Notes: a model not told the origin generated them from the letters alone. Counted from the first letter of the stretch, positions 20,001 through 35,000 are shown. The stretch: DNA of 64,000 nt from Trichopria drosophilae (GCA_030407085.1 CM059582.1:199376001-199440000), one strand, 5' to 3'. Program-made: numbers and translations.

Positions 20001-23000
20001 TGCGTAAAAATTAACATTACGTTCCTGTATTATTTTTTTGTATTTTATAGTGCAATACTTCTAAAAAAAATCAAATATACAGTAAAGAAAACTACGTAGA
20101 AGATTTTGTAATATATTTTACAAATCGTTTTTGATTGTGAAGTTAAGAACATTATAGTATACAACAATAAAGATAAATATTTTACGTAGTTTAGTAATAT
20201 CTAACCTTTTCTTCTTGCAATTATTTCATGTTTAATTTTCTGTTTGTCAGAATTCGCTCTTAACATAAAATATAAATCGTAAAAAAATCAAGTTCTCCTA
20301 ACATAAATCCCACAGTATAGTTAGCCAATCCTCTTTTCGTGATATTTTTTGTTTAGAAATCTCCTATAATCAGAGGAGAATGAATAGTCCAGTCATTATG
20401 TTTATTTAAAAAACAAATAATTAAAAACAGCAATTTTTCTTTCGAGGCATGATGTTAAACGGAAAATAGCCGAGTGGAAACAGAAATTTGTTTTGAAGTA
20501 CCTCTTAAACAATATTTTCGAGCTACTACCCGAATATAAAATTTGACTATAACGAAATAGACTCGAGATATCAGCACCAGTAATAGTACCAGTCCAAATC
20601 TTACGGGTTAGAATTATATCCTTTAATATAAATTTTTAAATCATCAGCATAAAGCAGTGACTTTACTGATTTGAAGATCGACGCAAGTCGTGGATGAAAA
20701 GTATAAATATTAAAGTGGACTTGTGGCCACTAACCCTTAGCCGACACATTTCTGGCGCCAATCATAGCCGACACACTGGGACGTTTTTGACCCCAGCCAC
20801 ATAATCGTGTATTGTAAGTGAAGTAAAGTGTTTTTCACCGTAAAAAAATTCCCAGTTGTTCATTAACTACCCCTTTTCAAGACAATATGAGTACGATGTA
20901 AAAATTTTTAAATTTAAATTGTTAAAAAAAATATAATTTACAAAAAACTCCGAAAAATGACCATTTTTACTAAAAAATTCCTAACTTTTTCAATTTTGTG
21001 AATTGGACGCTCAAATTTTAGCACCATTCTGTCGAAAGGTATTGCTTTATATAAAAAAATATTGTGATAGTGTCCGCTGAAAAAATGGTATTTTTTCATT
21101 ACTAACGTTATGTAATACTGAAAATTCACAAAAATAAATCATGGAATGAAGAAAGAGTGTACTCAGCATGGTGTTATGACTTGAAAAGTTGACGTTCTTA
21201 TAATCAAAGTACACACCCGAATGTTTCATTCTCGGTTAACGTTTCATACGACAATAGGTAACACTTATGGTGTTGATCTAGTGCAATTAAAATGTCACCA
21301 TCTACTTCCATTGAAGTTGAATTTTCTATTGAAGAGAATGTCAAGTCCAAAGTAAATCCTTTCTCTTGCGGAATTGGAATTGATTGTTGAAGATCCAAAT
21401 ATGATACGGCCTGTGCTAATAGAAATGCAGCATCGAATAAATTTGACGATATGTAATCGATAACTTCAAAATATGGAGTGGAATTAGTCCATATGATATT
21501 CGGTAGATTGAAATCACCAAATACAATACATTTATGATCTTGGTATAGTGTAGAAAACTCTTCAATTTTATTGAGGTAATCCTGAAAGGACGTCACACTA
21601 GCCTTCGGTGAAGAGTGGGCAGCACCAATAACTAACTTACTCCTGGTATTTGACTCGTCAATAAAGACATATTCAGTCTTGGTAATTCTCGAATGAGAAG
21701 ACAGTACATTAAAAATTAGATTCTTTCTAATAGCGAGTAAACCACCTCGATTCGTTCCTGACAAGCCATAATTAGGATCACACCTATCAATATTAAAGTT
21801 TATTAATCCAAGTTCGACGTCATTTATATCACTGTGTAGCCAAGTTTCTGTTAATACAAAGATATGTGGCACTGTTGAAAATAACTTCATGTTTATTTCC
21901 AGCGAATCGAGTTTTGAATGTAGATCACGAACATTCTGATATTAAATTAGTAACGACTCGTAATGTGAAGGTGTAAGCAATCTTACTTTTATGGTATCTG
22001 GTCTATAATAGTAGGAATACCTTTTATATACTTTATAGTTTTATTTCACTTTGCATTTAATTCCATCATAACTTTTAGTTCATTCTGAACTTCCTTCAAA
22101 TACTCTATTTCAATCTACGTTCATATTCTGACGCCTTCTGGAAGCAAGGGTAAATTTTTTCAGAAAATATAGCACCTCATATTCTGTGTTCAAAGTGGCT
22201 GTAATAGTACCACAGTTTGATTTTTTCGAATCGCCAATTCTTTTGACCTGACGCACTTTAAAATCAAAATTTACGACAGATGAAAAGATACGACGTGGTA
22301 CTAAGGTCCTGATCCGATGTAGATGCCGATGATGATTCCGTAACTTCTAAGAATCTAAGATTCAGTCCTTTCGAAAGACTTTCATGAGCCTCTTTCAGCA
22401 GCAAGACATGCTCTTTACTTAAGAGGCCATTCTTAGATAGTCCCGATTGAAGTTCCTTTAAGGTGTTTTTGATAATATTCACTTCCTTAGTTAAGGGAGC
22501 CAGGGTGTGGAGCACTTTGGGAAGCGCTACCAAGCTTTTGTCACATTCGTGACAGAAATACCTGAGGTTTCTGGCTGTTATCAGCTCAAGACAACCTTGT
22601 TACGTAGATTATATATATTTGCACTTCTGACAATTTCTTTTTTCGATGAATCGTGCCGAATCAAAGAAATTTTGGATCGGTATTTTTGAGGTATTTTTGA
22701 TGATCATTCTTCAGCTTCGTCGCCGCAGAAAAGGCATTTTGTTTTGAAATCTGGATGACGCTGAACTTCTCGTGATGTTGATGACGATTCAGCGTTGCTA
22801 CTTCGCCGAGAAGCTATAGCAGCTAATCTTTTATTTGAATAATTTTTATAACACGCACTGTGTAGAGTAACTTCAGTTAATGTCTGCAACTCCGCAATTT
22901 TCATCGAAACGAAAGGAATAAAAAACGAAATTGTTTGTTATTTAATTCCACGTAAAAAGCTAAAAACTATGTAAAATACTTCTTTCTTTTTATCCTTCGA

Positions 23001-26000
23001 TATTTCGAACACTATCGATCGAATAAAAAAATTATCTTATAAAAAGTTGAAAAGCGAAAAAATATCTTTAAAATGAGCACTTACTAAACCTCTTAGCTTC
23101 ATTGGAAGCCGAGTTATTAAAAAATAACGATTATTTTTACATTTTGTAGGTTTGTAAACAAAGCAAGCCGGCTCAGAGGTCGAGAACTTTAAGTTAAGCT
23201 TTTCTTGATCGCCCCCCCCCCCCACTATGCCCCAAAAGAAAAATTGCTGTTTTTAATTATTGGTTTTTTATCCCGTATTTTTGGACATGATGACTGGACT
23301 AATAATAATAATACATTTTGTAAACTCAAAAATGTCTAATATTGCAAATTCTGACTTGAATATTGTAATTTTATGGGTTGAAATCGATGCTTCTTTTATT
23401 TACCTTCGTTGTGTTGAACGCGTTATACATATTTATTTTACAATCTCTTGGTAAGTGCAACTGTCAATGTTATTTACGTACAGAAGTTAGGTACGACGTC
23501 ACAAAGTCTACCAGTCAATAGCAGCGCGTCTTCGGATCATTCAAATGTGAATTAATTTTTTGTTGCAAAAATAAAGTTAATACTCTCAGAAAGTGATCAT
23601 TTGAACTGGTGAAAATGAACCCTTCGATTTTTAAAATTCGTAGCATTGTTAGTTGCACCTCTTAACTCTATTTTTCTCACTAAAAATAACTTAGATAACC
23701 TAGGCATTCTTAAAGAAGCGTACAAACAGTTTTGGCATTTTTTAAAAATATGCAAAGGATATTAAAATCCATACGAGAGTTCAAAATCATGAAAAAATTC
23801 AAGGAGAATTTTTTTTACTCTAAAATATTAACAATTTTCAGAGTGGTGAACGAGATAAGAAATAATTTGTGTACTGTAAATGTAATATGCCTCAAAGGGT
23901 AGAAAGGGCGGAATATAAAAAAAAAAAAATTGGGTATCAAAAAGTATTTAATTTCATTTTAATTATTAAATAAGATATGAATTGTACGCTTGCGTTTGTA
24001 AGTCGAATTACGAAAAGAAGGAACTAGGATGTCAAGTCTTTTTTAAACAGAAAAAAACACCGGATTATCAGAGTTTATTGGAAGTTAACTAACCTGATTA
24101 AAAATAATATATTAAGTAATTTATTTATTAATGATAATTTATGTAATTCATTTATTGTAAATACTTTTACTGATATTTTTATTACATTTTTTAAATATTA
24201 ATTTTATTATGGATTAGTTAGTTTGATTATTTTGTAATATTTTCTTCCTCTCAATTCATTTTGAAGTAAATATTAAAAAACTGTACAGAATTCGTATATG
24301 CAAATAGAATTTTTATCATTGATTTGACCGTCGATATGTAAAGTTTTATAATAAAGACTCCAATTCTTCGTTATGTGGTTCATAATATATAATTTATTTA
24401 TGTCAGCATACCTATAAACAAAAACCTTATAAAGACCGGTTGCCGCCTTTAAAACGGAGTTTCGTTGTTTAAAAAATTCCTTGTAAACGCTGCAACAAGG
24501 TTTATTAAACCGTTCGTTTGCTTGAAAAACACACGGAGAAAATAATCAGTAAAATCAGCCGAAAAATCCGCAGATTCTACCAATTTTATCCTATAGGGAC
24601 AGCTGTTGGAATTCCGTAGGGATAGCTGATAATTTCAGCTAAATTTACTGAAAAAGTCCGCAAATTTAACGGAACAAATCTGCTAATGTAGCGGAAATTT
24701 AGAGCTAAGCGCGAATTGAGTAGGGTTAAGACTACATTAGCGGAATCAAAACAGCTAAAATTGCATATATTTTCGGCAATTCCAGCCGAAAATTTTAGCT
24801 GATATGAATCAGCTAATCCAGTGGAGTCACTTTTCTCCGTGCATATTTATGAGCATTAAAAAAAACATTGAACTTGATCCTCAACATCAGTGATTTTGAA
24901 AAACAGATTTTGTCCAAAGAACAAAATTTATAGATTAGAACTAGAGAATTTTTTTTAATTTTCAAAACTTTGATTTTCAATCGTTAGTTTAGAGAATTAT
25001 TAATATAATTAACCCATTAATACAAAATAATAAAGTTTTGAAAATTTTAAAGCATTCTATCGTGAAGAACGTACCCGAAAATAGTACGGTTGGATATTTT
25101 CCAAAAGATTTTCTTAGTTTTTCACAAAGTTTCCTGAGCTCAGACGTTATGATACAAATTTTGCTTTTTTGGACTTAATGGGTTAATACATAAATTATAT
25201 ATTATCGACCGCATAACGAAGAATTGGAGTCTTGATACAATTTTAAAATTTGTATACATTGAAAATGTTCTTCATCACATTCCAGGCAACCAATATATTT
25301 TTTTGAGTTGACTAGAACATTAGAAGGCGACTATGAATGTCCCAGTAAAAGTCAACATTAAGACAATTTTATAGTTAACAGTCGACTATTACCGGGACAT
25401 TCATCATCGACTTTCACAACCGACTTTTGGTTGTCTGGGATTTTCAAATTTTTAACAAAAATACCAGACAATAAATGTATTTACTATGTCAAGAGGTTAT
25501 TTCAGTCAGTTTTATTACATTTATTTTACTATTCACGAACGTTTAAAGCGACTATTTAACTGTATAACTACGGTACATTTGAGGTTATGTATTCTATTGC
25601 ATATTTAACTATCGAAAAATAGTCAGGAAAATATTATTGTCTTGTTTACTAAAGAAATAGTTCATTTAACTATTTTTTATTATCCCGTATTTTCCGTTGT
25701 AAAATGGTTGGATTACCAATTTTTGTTGTCTCTATGCACAAAATGTTCACAATTTAGCAAGCAGACGGAAAATAAACTATAATATAGTAAATAGTGATAG
25801 TAGGCAAACTGTTGAATACAAAGATGATGCATTCATCAGAAAAATTAGACATTATTTGCAACATTCCTTCTAAATTACCTTCAAAATCGATAAGAATTGA
25901 AAAGTAGTTTTAAGTGCTAAACGAAAGCGACGAGAAGAGATCAAAAAGTGATTACATTTGATATAAATAAGGACAGTCAATTTATAGTATATTTTCAGTT

Positions 26001-29000
26001 TTAATAAAACGTATATGACTTTTAAAATAAAAAATTGTTTCTTAACTTCTTTTCTGCCGAAAAAAATTCCTTTTTTCCTAAAATTTTATGTTGAATAAGT
26101 TTAGTAATATTGAGTAAATATATAGTTGCTTATTAGTCGCCAGATTTTGAGTAATTTTAACTACATTTTGTTGAATTGACTAAATATTGTTATAACCCAG
26201 AAGATTTCACAAATTCATTTAAAAAATTTTTAAAGAATTTTTTTATTTTTTTTAATTTTTAATACTTTTGCTAAGTTTTCAAAACACTAAAATACTATAA
26301 TCAAAGTGGTACAACGAAACCCAATTTGTCATTACTACATGACTAATTAAATCCTGGGGTATAATAAATTTAGATAATAAAGAACAAAATAAAGAGTTTA
26401 CTACTTCCCCTTCGTTTAAAATCATGTTATACTTAAAATATGTTAATTATACATGAACGTAAATGTGAAAACCCGTATAATTTTCGAAGATATGAGTATA
26501 ATTTTTAAACGAACAGATATAGTGATATCGCTGCCCTTAAACTCTGGTAAATAATCTTATCATTATAAAAAACGTATGTCCATACCCAGAAAGGCCGTCG
26601 ATTATCTTATCCGCGCTGCTGGGGTTTTGGGAATTGTTCGATGTTGCAACGGCATAACAAATAACTCTTTGCACACAGGGGGTCACGTTTTTGTTGCGAA
26701 AAAGTATTTCGTTGACTGATTCCCCAAGTTGCCAAACGTCGAAACTCCTTTCAGAACCTAAAATAAATTAAATACAAGATAATTAAACAAGTTTAAAGTA
26801 AGTGGGCTAACTCTACGTTTATTACTTAGAGTAGATTCGTATAGTACAAGTCAGTATTAAAGTTTAAAACACTACAGGATGTATTAAAACGATTGTGTAT
26901 TTTTGTAACAAGGCAGCGTTTTGCAAGGATGTCAGTTTTCTTGCGCATGAAACACTAAAATTACAAAAAAATGACTCATTGTCGTGTCACGGCGACGACG
27001 GGTTACATTTTCAAAAGACAAAGTAGAAATTGAAAAAAATACAAGGGAGAATGACAAAATAAAGATTCTCTACTGGCTGCAAGTGAAAGTTTTTTTTTAA
27101 CTTTCAGTGAAAGCGAGAAGTTTAAAATAAGAGAAAAGGTGTATTAGAAAATATTCATTCTCTGCAACATTGGATGTATGCGATGTAATTTGAACTTACA
27201 CCAGGCTGAGGTAACTTAACGAGTTAGGTAGAATTTTGTGAAAGTGAAAATGACCGTTAATTATGATAATTTGGTAAATTGTAAATGTCGTTGTAAAAAA
27301 AATTAATTATATTTAGTACATGTAATGTAATTTATTATTAAATCTCACAGAAATATTATGTAAGTGATTCATTAATACCTAAGTTTTAATAGCTTGAAAT
27401 TTGATTAAATTCCTTTGGTTTATAATTACTGCAGTAATTTTATTATGTAACTTTTATTTATTGTTTATGTTCTTACAGGGAAATATGTTAGTATATTGCG
27501 TATTTATTTCGATTAGTGATTATTTAAATATGTACGTATGGAAAATATATGTATTGTGAAATATTAATAAATAATTGTAATTAACCTTTCTCTATATTCC
27601 TAATCCTTCACAGTTTAAACCTCAAATGTTTTTAATGCATTTTACAGGGTTGTAAGTAATAAACTGTTTAAAGATTTATTGAAGTTATACAATATCGTTC
27701 GGTAATCTTTAAATTGGAATTAGCCAAAAGCTAATTATGAAGGAGTGAAAAGTAGTATTTGAATTGCAGTAATGATTTTTAATAATAAAGACTAGTAGTT
27801 TATTCATAAAATTCTGTTAATTTATTTATCATTTTTTTTTCTATTGCTCTTAGTTTTCAAGGAAATATTTATTATCCTACTATTATTTATTTTAAATTAG
27901 CACGTAATTAACTAAAGATAAAAAATATCGTATTTATTATTGTTTGTTTTTATCTATAAAAAATAGAATTATGCGTCTTTTCAGTTTTTCTTCTGTTTAA
28001 ATAAAAGGTCTTGAACAATCTTTGAAATCCGGTTGAGTGTTTTAAGCTAAAGCACCAGTAGTAAAGGTACCTTTACGTGGTAAGATGCGGCATGGCTTTT
28101 CTCGTAGCACTTACTACTTGAGTACACTTTTAGAAATGCTCGGAAAATGTTGATACTTTTATAATACCAGAGTAAAAGAATTTTACTAAAACCAGTAACA
28201 AACAGATGAATTATGCAACAGTATCAGAAAATTACAAAACTTGTAACAGAAATATGAATATAAATCAGAGAGAGAAGGTGAAGTTAGTTTGGTTTGTCGT
28301 CACCAGGCGGAAATGCGACGTTGGCATTTCTACCATTGGCGCTCGTAATTCCTGTTGTAGACGTTGGATTTTGATTCGATCATAAGGGATTATGTAATTA
28401 ACAAAAATCTATAAGATTCACTATTTCTGATTCAAGTTACTGTAGACACCCGGTATATGTATCCACTCGGTTCCTCGCCTTTCCTCCCGTCTCGTTATAT
28501 TTAAGAAAAGAAGGGGAGCGCCGCTTCTCCCACTCCTCTCCATCGTGTTACGTTTGTGACGTCACAGCAGGCCCTTCCTAAGGCCCAACCCGCAAGGTGG
28601 GGGAAAAAGAGAGCGGCGACAGGCAGATATAACAAGTCGGAACGGGGCAAATATGCTGGGTCGTAAATATAGCGAGATGCAATTATACCGAGACTCTCGA
28701 AACAAATTTTTGTTGTGGTCCTGTGTAATAAGTTAGAAAATACACATACTAAGTTAGTTTTCCAGCGATTCTTTTCAATATTCAACGAGTTTGTTGATGT
28801 TTAAATCTGTTTCAATTATTAAATAAACATTTATGACAGAATATTGTCCTAGCTGGGTAACTTGTCAATCACAGGAAAATTCATTATAAATGCGCATAAA
28901 CATTAACTTACTTTGTTGTATTGTTTGTGTTCATTGTGATACAGATTGTGAATAACATTCGAATTAAAAGTTTATTTCATATGCTATTTTTTAGTATTAA

Positions 29001-32000
29001 TTATATAATTTCGAAAATCTCTACGCAAATCCAGGTCTAATAAAATACTCGACAGAGTTAAATGTTTGAAAGTGATGTAGGGGTTTATTTTTAATATAAT
29101 AGTGGTTATTTTATGGTGCAGAAAATTAGGTAATTGATTAAAATTTGATGTTAGAAAAAAAGATTTTCCAACCTCACCCAGAATCATATATAAATGACAT
29201 TTTCCTTCTTAAGTATAATAATACGATGGTGTACCTATACACTGACAAAATCTTTCTTTCAAAGTCGATTATAGTTGAGTAGTAGTCCTCGAAATAGTAA
29301 AAATAATTAGTGTGTTAATTACGTAAATTTTGATACTGTATGGTGTTTTAACATAGTCAATATAATAAACTATAAAAAAAGGAAATTACTTTTACAATTT
29401 ATTCCATAAATTTGTGATTATTTTGACAACTACCTTAGGATTAAAAAGTAAATAAAACTAAAAATTTTACCTAAACTAAGATACTACCTAAGTAATTGCG
29501 AACGATAATTTTTAAGAGAAACCAATAGTTTGTAAAAGATTTATTTAATATTGGTGAAAAAGATATGAACAAGCTCTTTATCACGGTGGGCAGGAAGGAC
29601 CGATAGGTTACACAAAAATGACGACAAAAACGGAAAACGGGGTTGTTTTTGGCGTTGATCATAGATGAAAAATCACTTTGATTCGAAATCGTAGCTGCTC
29701 CTGTTCAGTAGATATTGGCATTTTACATATTTCTGTTCGGAATAGTTTTTGTGAAATTCTAAAAGCGTGAATCTTGACCGCTAAAATGTCGGCACTTATA
29801 AAATTCTTTATATTTCTTATTGTTTATAATCTGTAGACCTATCCTGTTGGTTATTCACATAAATAAACAAAAAAGTAAACAACTAATAAAATGCTTGGCG
29901 CTCTTTGTTTTAAATGTGCGTAGCATGCATAACGTATTTTCAATATAATAATTCAATTCAATTCACGCAGTTTCCTTTCAAATAACCATTAAATGAAATA
30001 AATTATAAATAAAATTAAACAATAGTAGTTTATATACGTATGAAGAAAAAATAAATTTTCAGAATTTTGTATGCATTTTTCACGGTTATTTTACCCTTTT
30101 TCTCACTGAGCACTTCTCGCAGATCGCACTCATAAAACCGAAAGGCGGAGGACTCGCACACGGAAATTAAAGAAATTGTTTCTCGCAAGCGAAGTAGGAC
30201 TCACGTAGAGTCTAATGGCTCGCGGTGCGGGCGGAGTGATAACTGTTTTTGAAATCATTACAATATAATTTAATTATTATGTCGGGCTGATTTGTTTTTT
30301 TAAACAGTACAAGTTTATTGCATATGTAGTTGTCGTCGAATACTTCATATTTCCATCCAGTATTTTTATAAACTGAAATTACAGCGATATGCATCCAGAA
30401 CAAAAATGTGATCATGATAAAAATCGAAAGAAAGTTTGCGCACCATGCGGAAAAAAATTGTTTTCCAGAATAAACCTCCTCAAAATTTTGCATTAACTGA
30501 AAACCATATTACAGCGATCAAAAATCATATCAATAAAGAATTTGATATTTCTAATATGAAATTTCCATCAAGCATCTGTGTTTCTTGTCGATTAACTCTT
30601 GGTGAATTACAAAAAGGTATTTCAAAAAGACCTCTTCCAATTATGCCTAATTACGAGGATGTGCAGTTGGCAAAAGAAACAAGAACGATGATTTGCAACT
30701 GTTACGTTTGCCTAACATCGCGTCAAACTAGTCATTCAAAAATAAAAAAAGGTAGAGGTCATATTCGACTGTTCGCTACTAAAATTGATATTAATAATGG
30801 CCTTGATGGAACTCAGCAAAACGCATCACTTCCCAAAACTGATGAGGAATCAAAGAAAAACAGAACTACTATGGAAATGTGCAGCAAATGCTTTCAAAAA
30901 ATAGGGAAAGGTATTCCACACACTGCATGCAGTGGTCCTTCTTCTTCTAAAACACGAGAAAATGTGTCAGATATTGTTGAGCAGTTACCTGAAAAACAAC
31001 AAAATCAAATAATAACAAATCTTTTAAAAAGGAGATTCACTGCTAGTGATAGAAATGACGGAGAACTTCTTTTGAATACATCAGGTTCTAAGTGTCGTAT
31101 AATTGTAAATGCGAAGAAAGGCAATGAAATTAGCATCTCTGCTCAGAGTTTAGATAACTTCCAAGCTAATACTGCATCGTCGACGAATTACATGAAAAAA
31201 TTAGCAAACTTTATTCGATGTTCAGCTGGAAGAAACTCAATTCCTAAGAATTACAATCAGCATTTATACGATAAGTCAAATATTATGGAAAATGTTTATA
31301 AAGAAGAAGTCTATCAATTCGAAACCGTTAAAGAAGGGACGAAAGAAAGACCAGTAGTTTATGCAAATGCTGCAGAACTTCTTGATTTCATCATTGAAAA
31401 ACGGAACATAAGACATGCAGAAGAAGCTAAAATTAAAGTAATGGCAGATGGAGGCCAAGATTTCTTTAAAATGTCTATCTCGATTTTAACTCAAGAAGAA
31501 GAAGAATGTGATTCGGAAGAATATAAAACCAAGAAAGTTACTTATTATTTCAGTGGTGGAAGTGTTGCAAACAAACGTAAAGAGAACAGTGTCTACCGAT
31601 TAATTTTATTGTGTATAGTTCCACGAATTAAGGAAACGTATGAGAATGTCGAAACGTTAGTTAAACTAACCAAAGTTAACGAAATACCTTTCAAATTTTC
31701 ATCAGATTTCAAACTCATTCTAATCGTTAATGGTCAGCAGACGGCAACAGCAACTTACCCTTGCCCGTATTGCTTCATAACATTGCATGAAATGCACAGC
31801 TTTGATCTAACCACTAACAACAATGAGTTGAATACTGATGATGAAAATCAGAACTTGAAAACGTATAAGCACTTAAAAGACGATTATCTAAAATTTAAAA
31901 GTGTAGGTAACAAAAAAATCTTGGCCAAAGAATGTCACAATACAGTTCACCATCCCCTTTTTGTTGAAGAAGACACTGAAGAAGATAATGATATGTATGT

Positions 32001-35000
32001 GATCCAAAAGTGCGTCCCACCTGAACTTCACCTGTTACAAGGCTTCGTCAATCATCTTTTTTGGAATGGCCTAGTCAAAATAGAAGGTATAGGTCTCGAA
32101 AAGGCACTGCTGTGGCCAAAAAAGTTAGGCATACATCACAAGTCATATCAAGGAGATATTTTTGAAGGAAATCAGTGTCGAAAACTTTTGAAAGAAGGAG
32201 ACAAATTACAGGATCCCGAAATTTACGAACTTGTTGGCCCTTTTCGGTTGCAGCCGTATATAGTTTCATTCAAAGTAATGAATAAAATTGTTGAAACGTG
32301 CTTTTCTACAAAACAAGCTGACCTTAGTGATTTGGATGAGAATATTCACGAACTTCGTGAAGCTTTGAAAGGTACAGGAGTTTCTCAAACAGTTAAAATC
32401 CACGTTATTCTTGATCATTTAAAGCAAGCTATAATATTATTGAACAATGATGGTTTAGGATTGTGGTCTGAGCAGGCTGGCGAATCAGTTCATCGGGAAT
32501 TTCTGAAATTTTGGGACAGATTTAAGATAAATAACCTTGATGATGTACAAAGTTATTCAAAAAGATTGAAGAGATCAGTAGTTGCGTTTTCGTCCCAGCA
32601 CATTTAATCATTTTATTTATAAAAATTATAAAACAATAAAAATACAAAAATTGAAAAATATAAAAAAAAAATAAAAAAAAAAAAAAAAAAAAAAGAGGTG
32701 CAGTGTAAGTTGCCTCCACGTGGTGCACCTTGGAAACGGTTATTACCGGCTAAAAACTTATGGGTCAAACATTGTTTTACATAATCATACAATGTATACA
32801 TCTAGTTATATCAATGTTCAAAAGATTCTTGACATTTATCAACAAATTTAATGTTGGTTTAATGTAGATTCGAACATAACTTACGTACACTGTGGTACTA
32901 TCGTTAAAAATCGCTATGCATGCTACGAACATTTAAAACAAAGAGCGCCAAGCATTTTATTAGTTGTTTACTTTTTTGTTTATTTATGTGAATAACCAAC
33001 AGGATAGGTCTACAGATTATAAACAATAAGAAATATAAAGAATTTTATAAGTGCCGACATTTTAGCGGTCAAGATTCACGCTTTTAGAATTTCACAAAAA
33101 CTATTCCGAACAGAAATATGTAAAATGCCAATATCTACTGAACAGGAGCAGATACGATTTCGAATCAAAGTGATTTTTCATCTATGATCAACGCCAAAAA
33201 CAACCCCGTTTTCCGTTTTTGTCGTCATTTTTGTGTAACCTATCGGTCCTTCCTGCCCACCGTGTTATTTAGATAAGACTTGGTTCTTGGACCGTGGAAT
33301 AATGAAAAGGAAGTAAAACAAAGTACATTACGAAACAAGTGCACGAAGCAGTTGGTTTACGCACAAGTGAAACGAATGTCACAACAGTCACCTACTTCAC
33401 GCACTTTAACAATAATGTATTAATTCGTTATATGTGGTAATTGCACCGCTCCACACAAAAAAAGTAGGAGGTTCCATAGATCAGACTGCACTACTGGTAT
33501 TTGGGAACGTTAAAACTGAATTAGGTGTCTGTTTTGCCTTATTAGGTCTAGGTCAAGAGCAATTGAAGGTCAAATATAGAGAATTAATGTAATATCATAT
33601 AAATCACTATATTTATATATTTTTGGGGTCACTGAATCCGAATCTGAAGTACGTTTGACCTTGCAGGACTAGGTCAAGGGCAATTGAAGGTTTATAGTGA
33701 TTAACAAAAATATTTGCTTTAACGTTTCTCTTAGTATATATGTACGCAGAAAGAACAAGATGGTAAACGGAATCATGAAGAAATGGTAAAAAAAGTTATA
33801 AAGTATAATAATAGTAAAATTAACAATGTGAAAAGCTGTAGTTCGCAGAGTGTTACTTTTGCAATTCAGAACATAGTAAAAAGGGCCATACAATAATTAT
33901 TTTTAGTAAGGAAAGAGGATACTTTCTTCTAATTTATTTTATTTTGTCCATTACACTGTTCGGTGATGCTTGAATTGACTATTTAAGTATGAAACTGAAG
34001 TACCGAGTGTCTGAGGCTATGTACAATGATGCGTACTTAAATATCGGGAAATGGTAAACTGAACAATATTATGTTCTTATTTATTATAAAAATGGTTAAA
34101 TTAACTACTTTTTGTTATCAAATGTTTTACTATTATGAAACAGTTCTATTAACCATTTCTCTCTGTGTAAATACGTAAATTATTTTAAACTTGCAACTTC
34201 ACAGTATTTAGTAGACCTCATCTCGTTTAAATTGATATCAGACTGACTCCTTATATTTGACCTTTGCCTGACCTTGATTCGGATCTGCCCTCGTTTAACG
34301 GGAATTGAATTCGAATGCAGCAATCCTAAAAACTTATAAATATAGTGGTTTAATTTGATTTTAAATTGATGTTCTGCATTTGACCTTCAATTGCCCTTGA
34401 CCCACACTTAATGCGGTCAAACGATTTCTAATTAAGTGATGCAAAATAAATACCGGTACTATGGTCGGACTGTAAGGATGTCCCACTTATTGTGTGGGGT
34501 TAAACCTCTGCTAAACAAAAAGATTATTTTTCTGGGCTTTTATTTCCCGACAAGAACACTATACTCAACAGATATTGTTGTATTATAAATATTTTGAATG
34601 CATAATAATGCTCCATATTTAATATCATTGGTAGTTATTACACCGAAAGAAATACCATAATACGAAACTTTAAATAACATTTGGTAGTTCGGTGAATTCA
34701 AATCTGACATAATAATTCAATGATTAAAAATGACGAGCATCATTTTTTTATTTTACAGAGATTTTTCGAAAACTTGTGATAAGATTTGTTTTTTGGTGGC
34801 TGAATTTAAATTTCGATTTAATAGATAACTATAACCATCTGGTAATTCGTCAATGATTACATTAAATAGTCGATCTACTAAGAACTAAGAGAAACCCTTT
34901 CTAAATAGGGTTCACTTTTCATCTTTTGACATGTCATCCTTGTTTTCGATGTTAGAATTCTTCTGTATCTCGAGCTTTTCTCAAACTTTCCTTTTAAAAT

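Larger units (their letters stand above)
24354..25235. mobile_element. TIR element, about 0.88 kb, host to two smaller elements
   Basis: The left terminus AAGACTCCAATTCTTCGTTA (24354-24373) is matched inverted at 25216-25235 (taacgaagaattggagtctt). Similarity extends inward through 'ataatatataattta' for about 45 bp. It contains the elements at 24532-24841 and 25013-25182. No ORF. Confidence 0.55.
29582..33264 (+). mobile_element. Complete DNA transposon (Chapaev/RAG1-like type), 3683 bp
   Basis: Terminal inverted repeats of 350 bp, 29582-29931 and 32915-33264, start CACGGTGGGCAGGAAGGACC. By eye they differ at only a couple of positions. The flanks share TTAT (29578-29581 and 33265-33268), a 4-bp target duplication. 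Between the TIRs lies one long transposase frame. CAC termini and 4-bp duplications are known for Chapaev elements, which fits the protein. It lies in intron 2 of the minus-strand gene, in opposite orientation. Near-identical TIRs and an open 720-codon frame suggest recent insertion. Confidence 0.85.

Noticed and set aside
28501..28785. 94-codon minus-strand frame
   Set aside because: It runs through a GC-richer, MITE-like stretch in the intron of the minus gene. No domain, and no acceptor or donor in phase with the neighbouring exons.
30212..30493. 93-codon minus-strand frame with hydrophobic stretch
   Set aside because: It lies inside the DNA transposon, antisense to the transposase start, and overlaps the zinc-finger piece.
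32613..32801. Phe-rich minus-strand frames at 32522-32801
   Set aside because: They are the complement of a poly(A)-like tract; the composition is the only reason they stay open.
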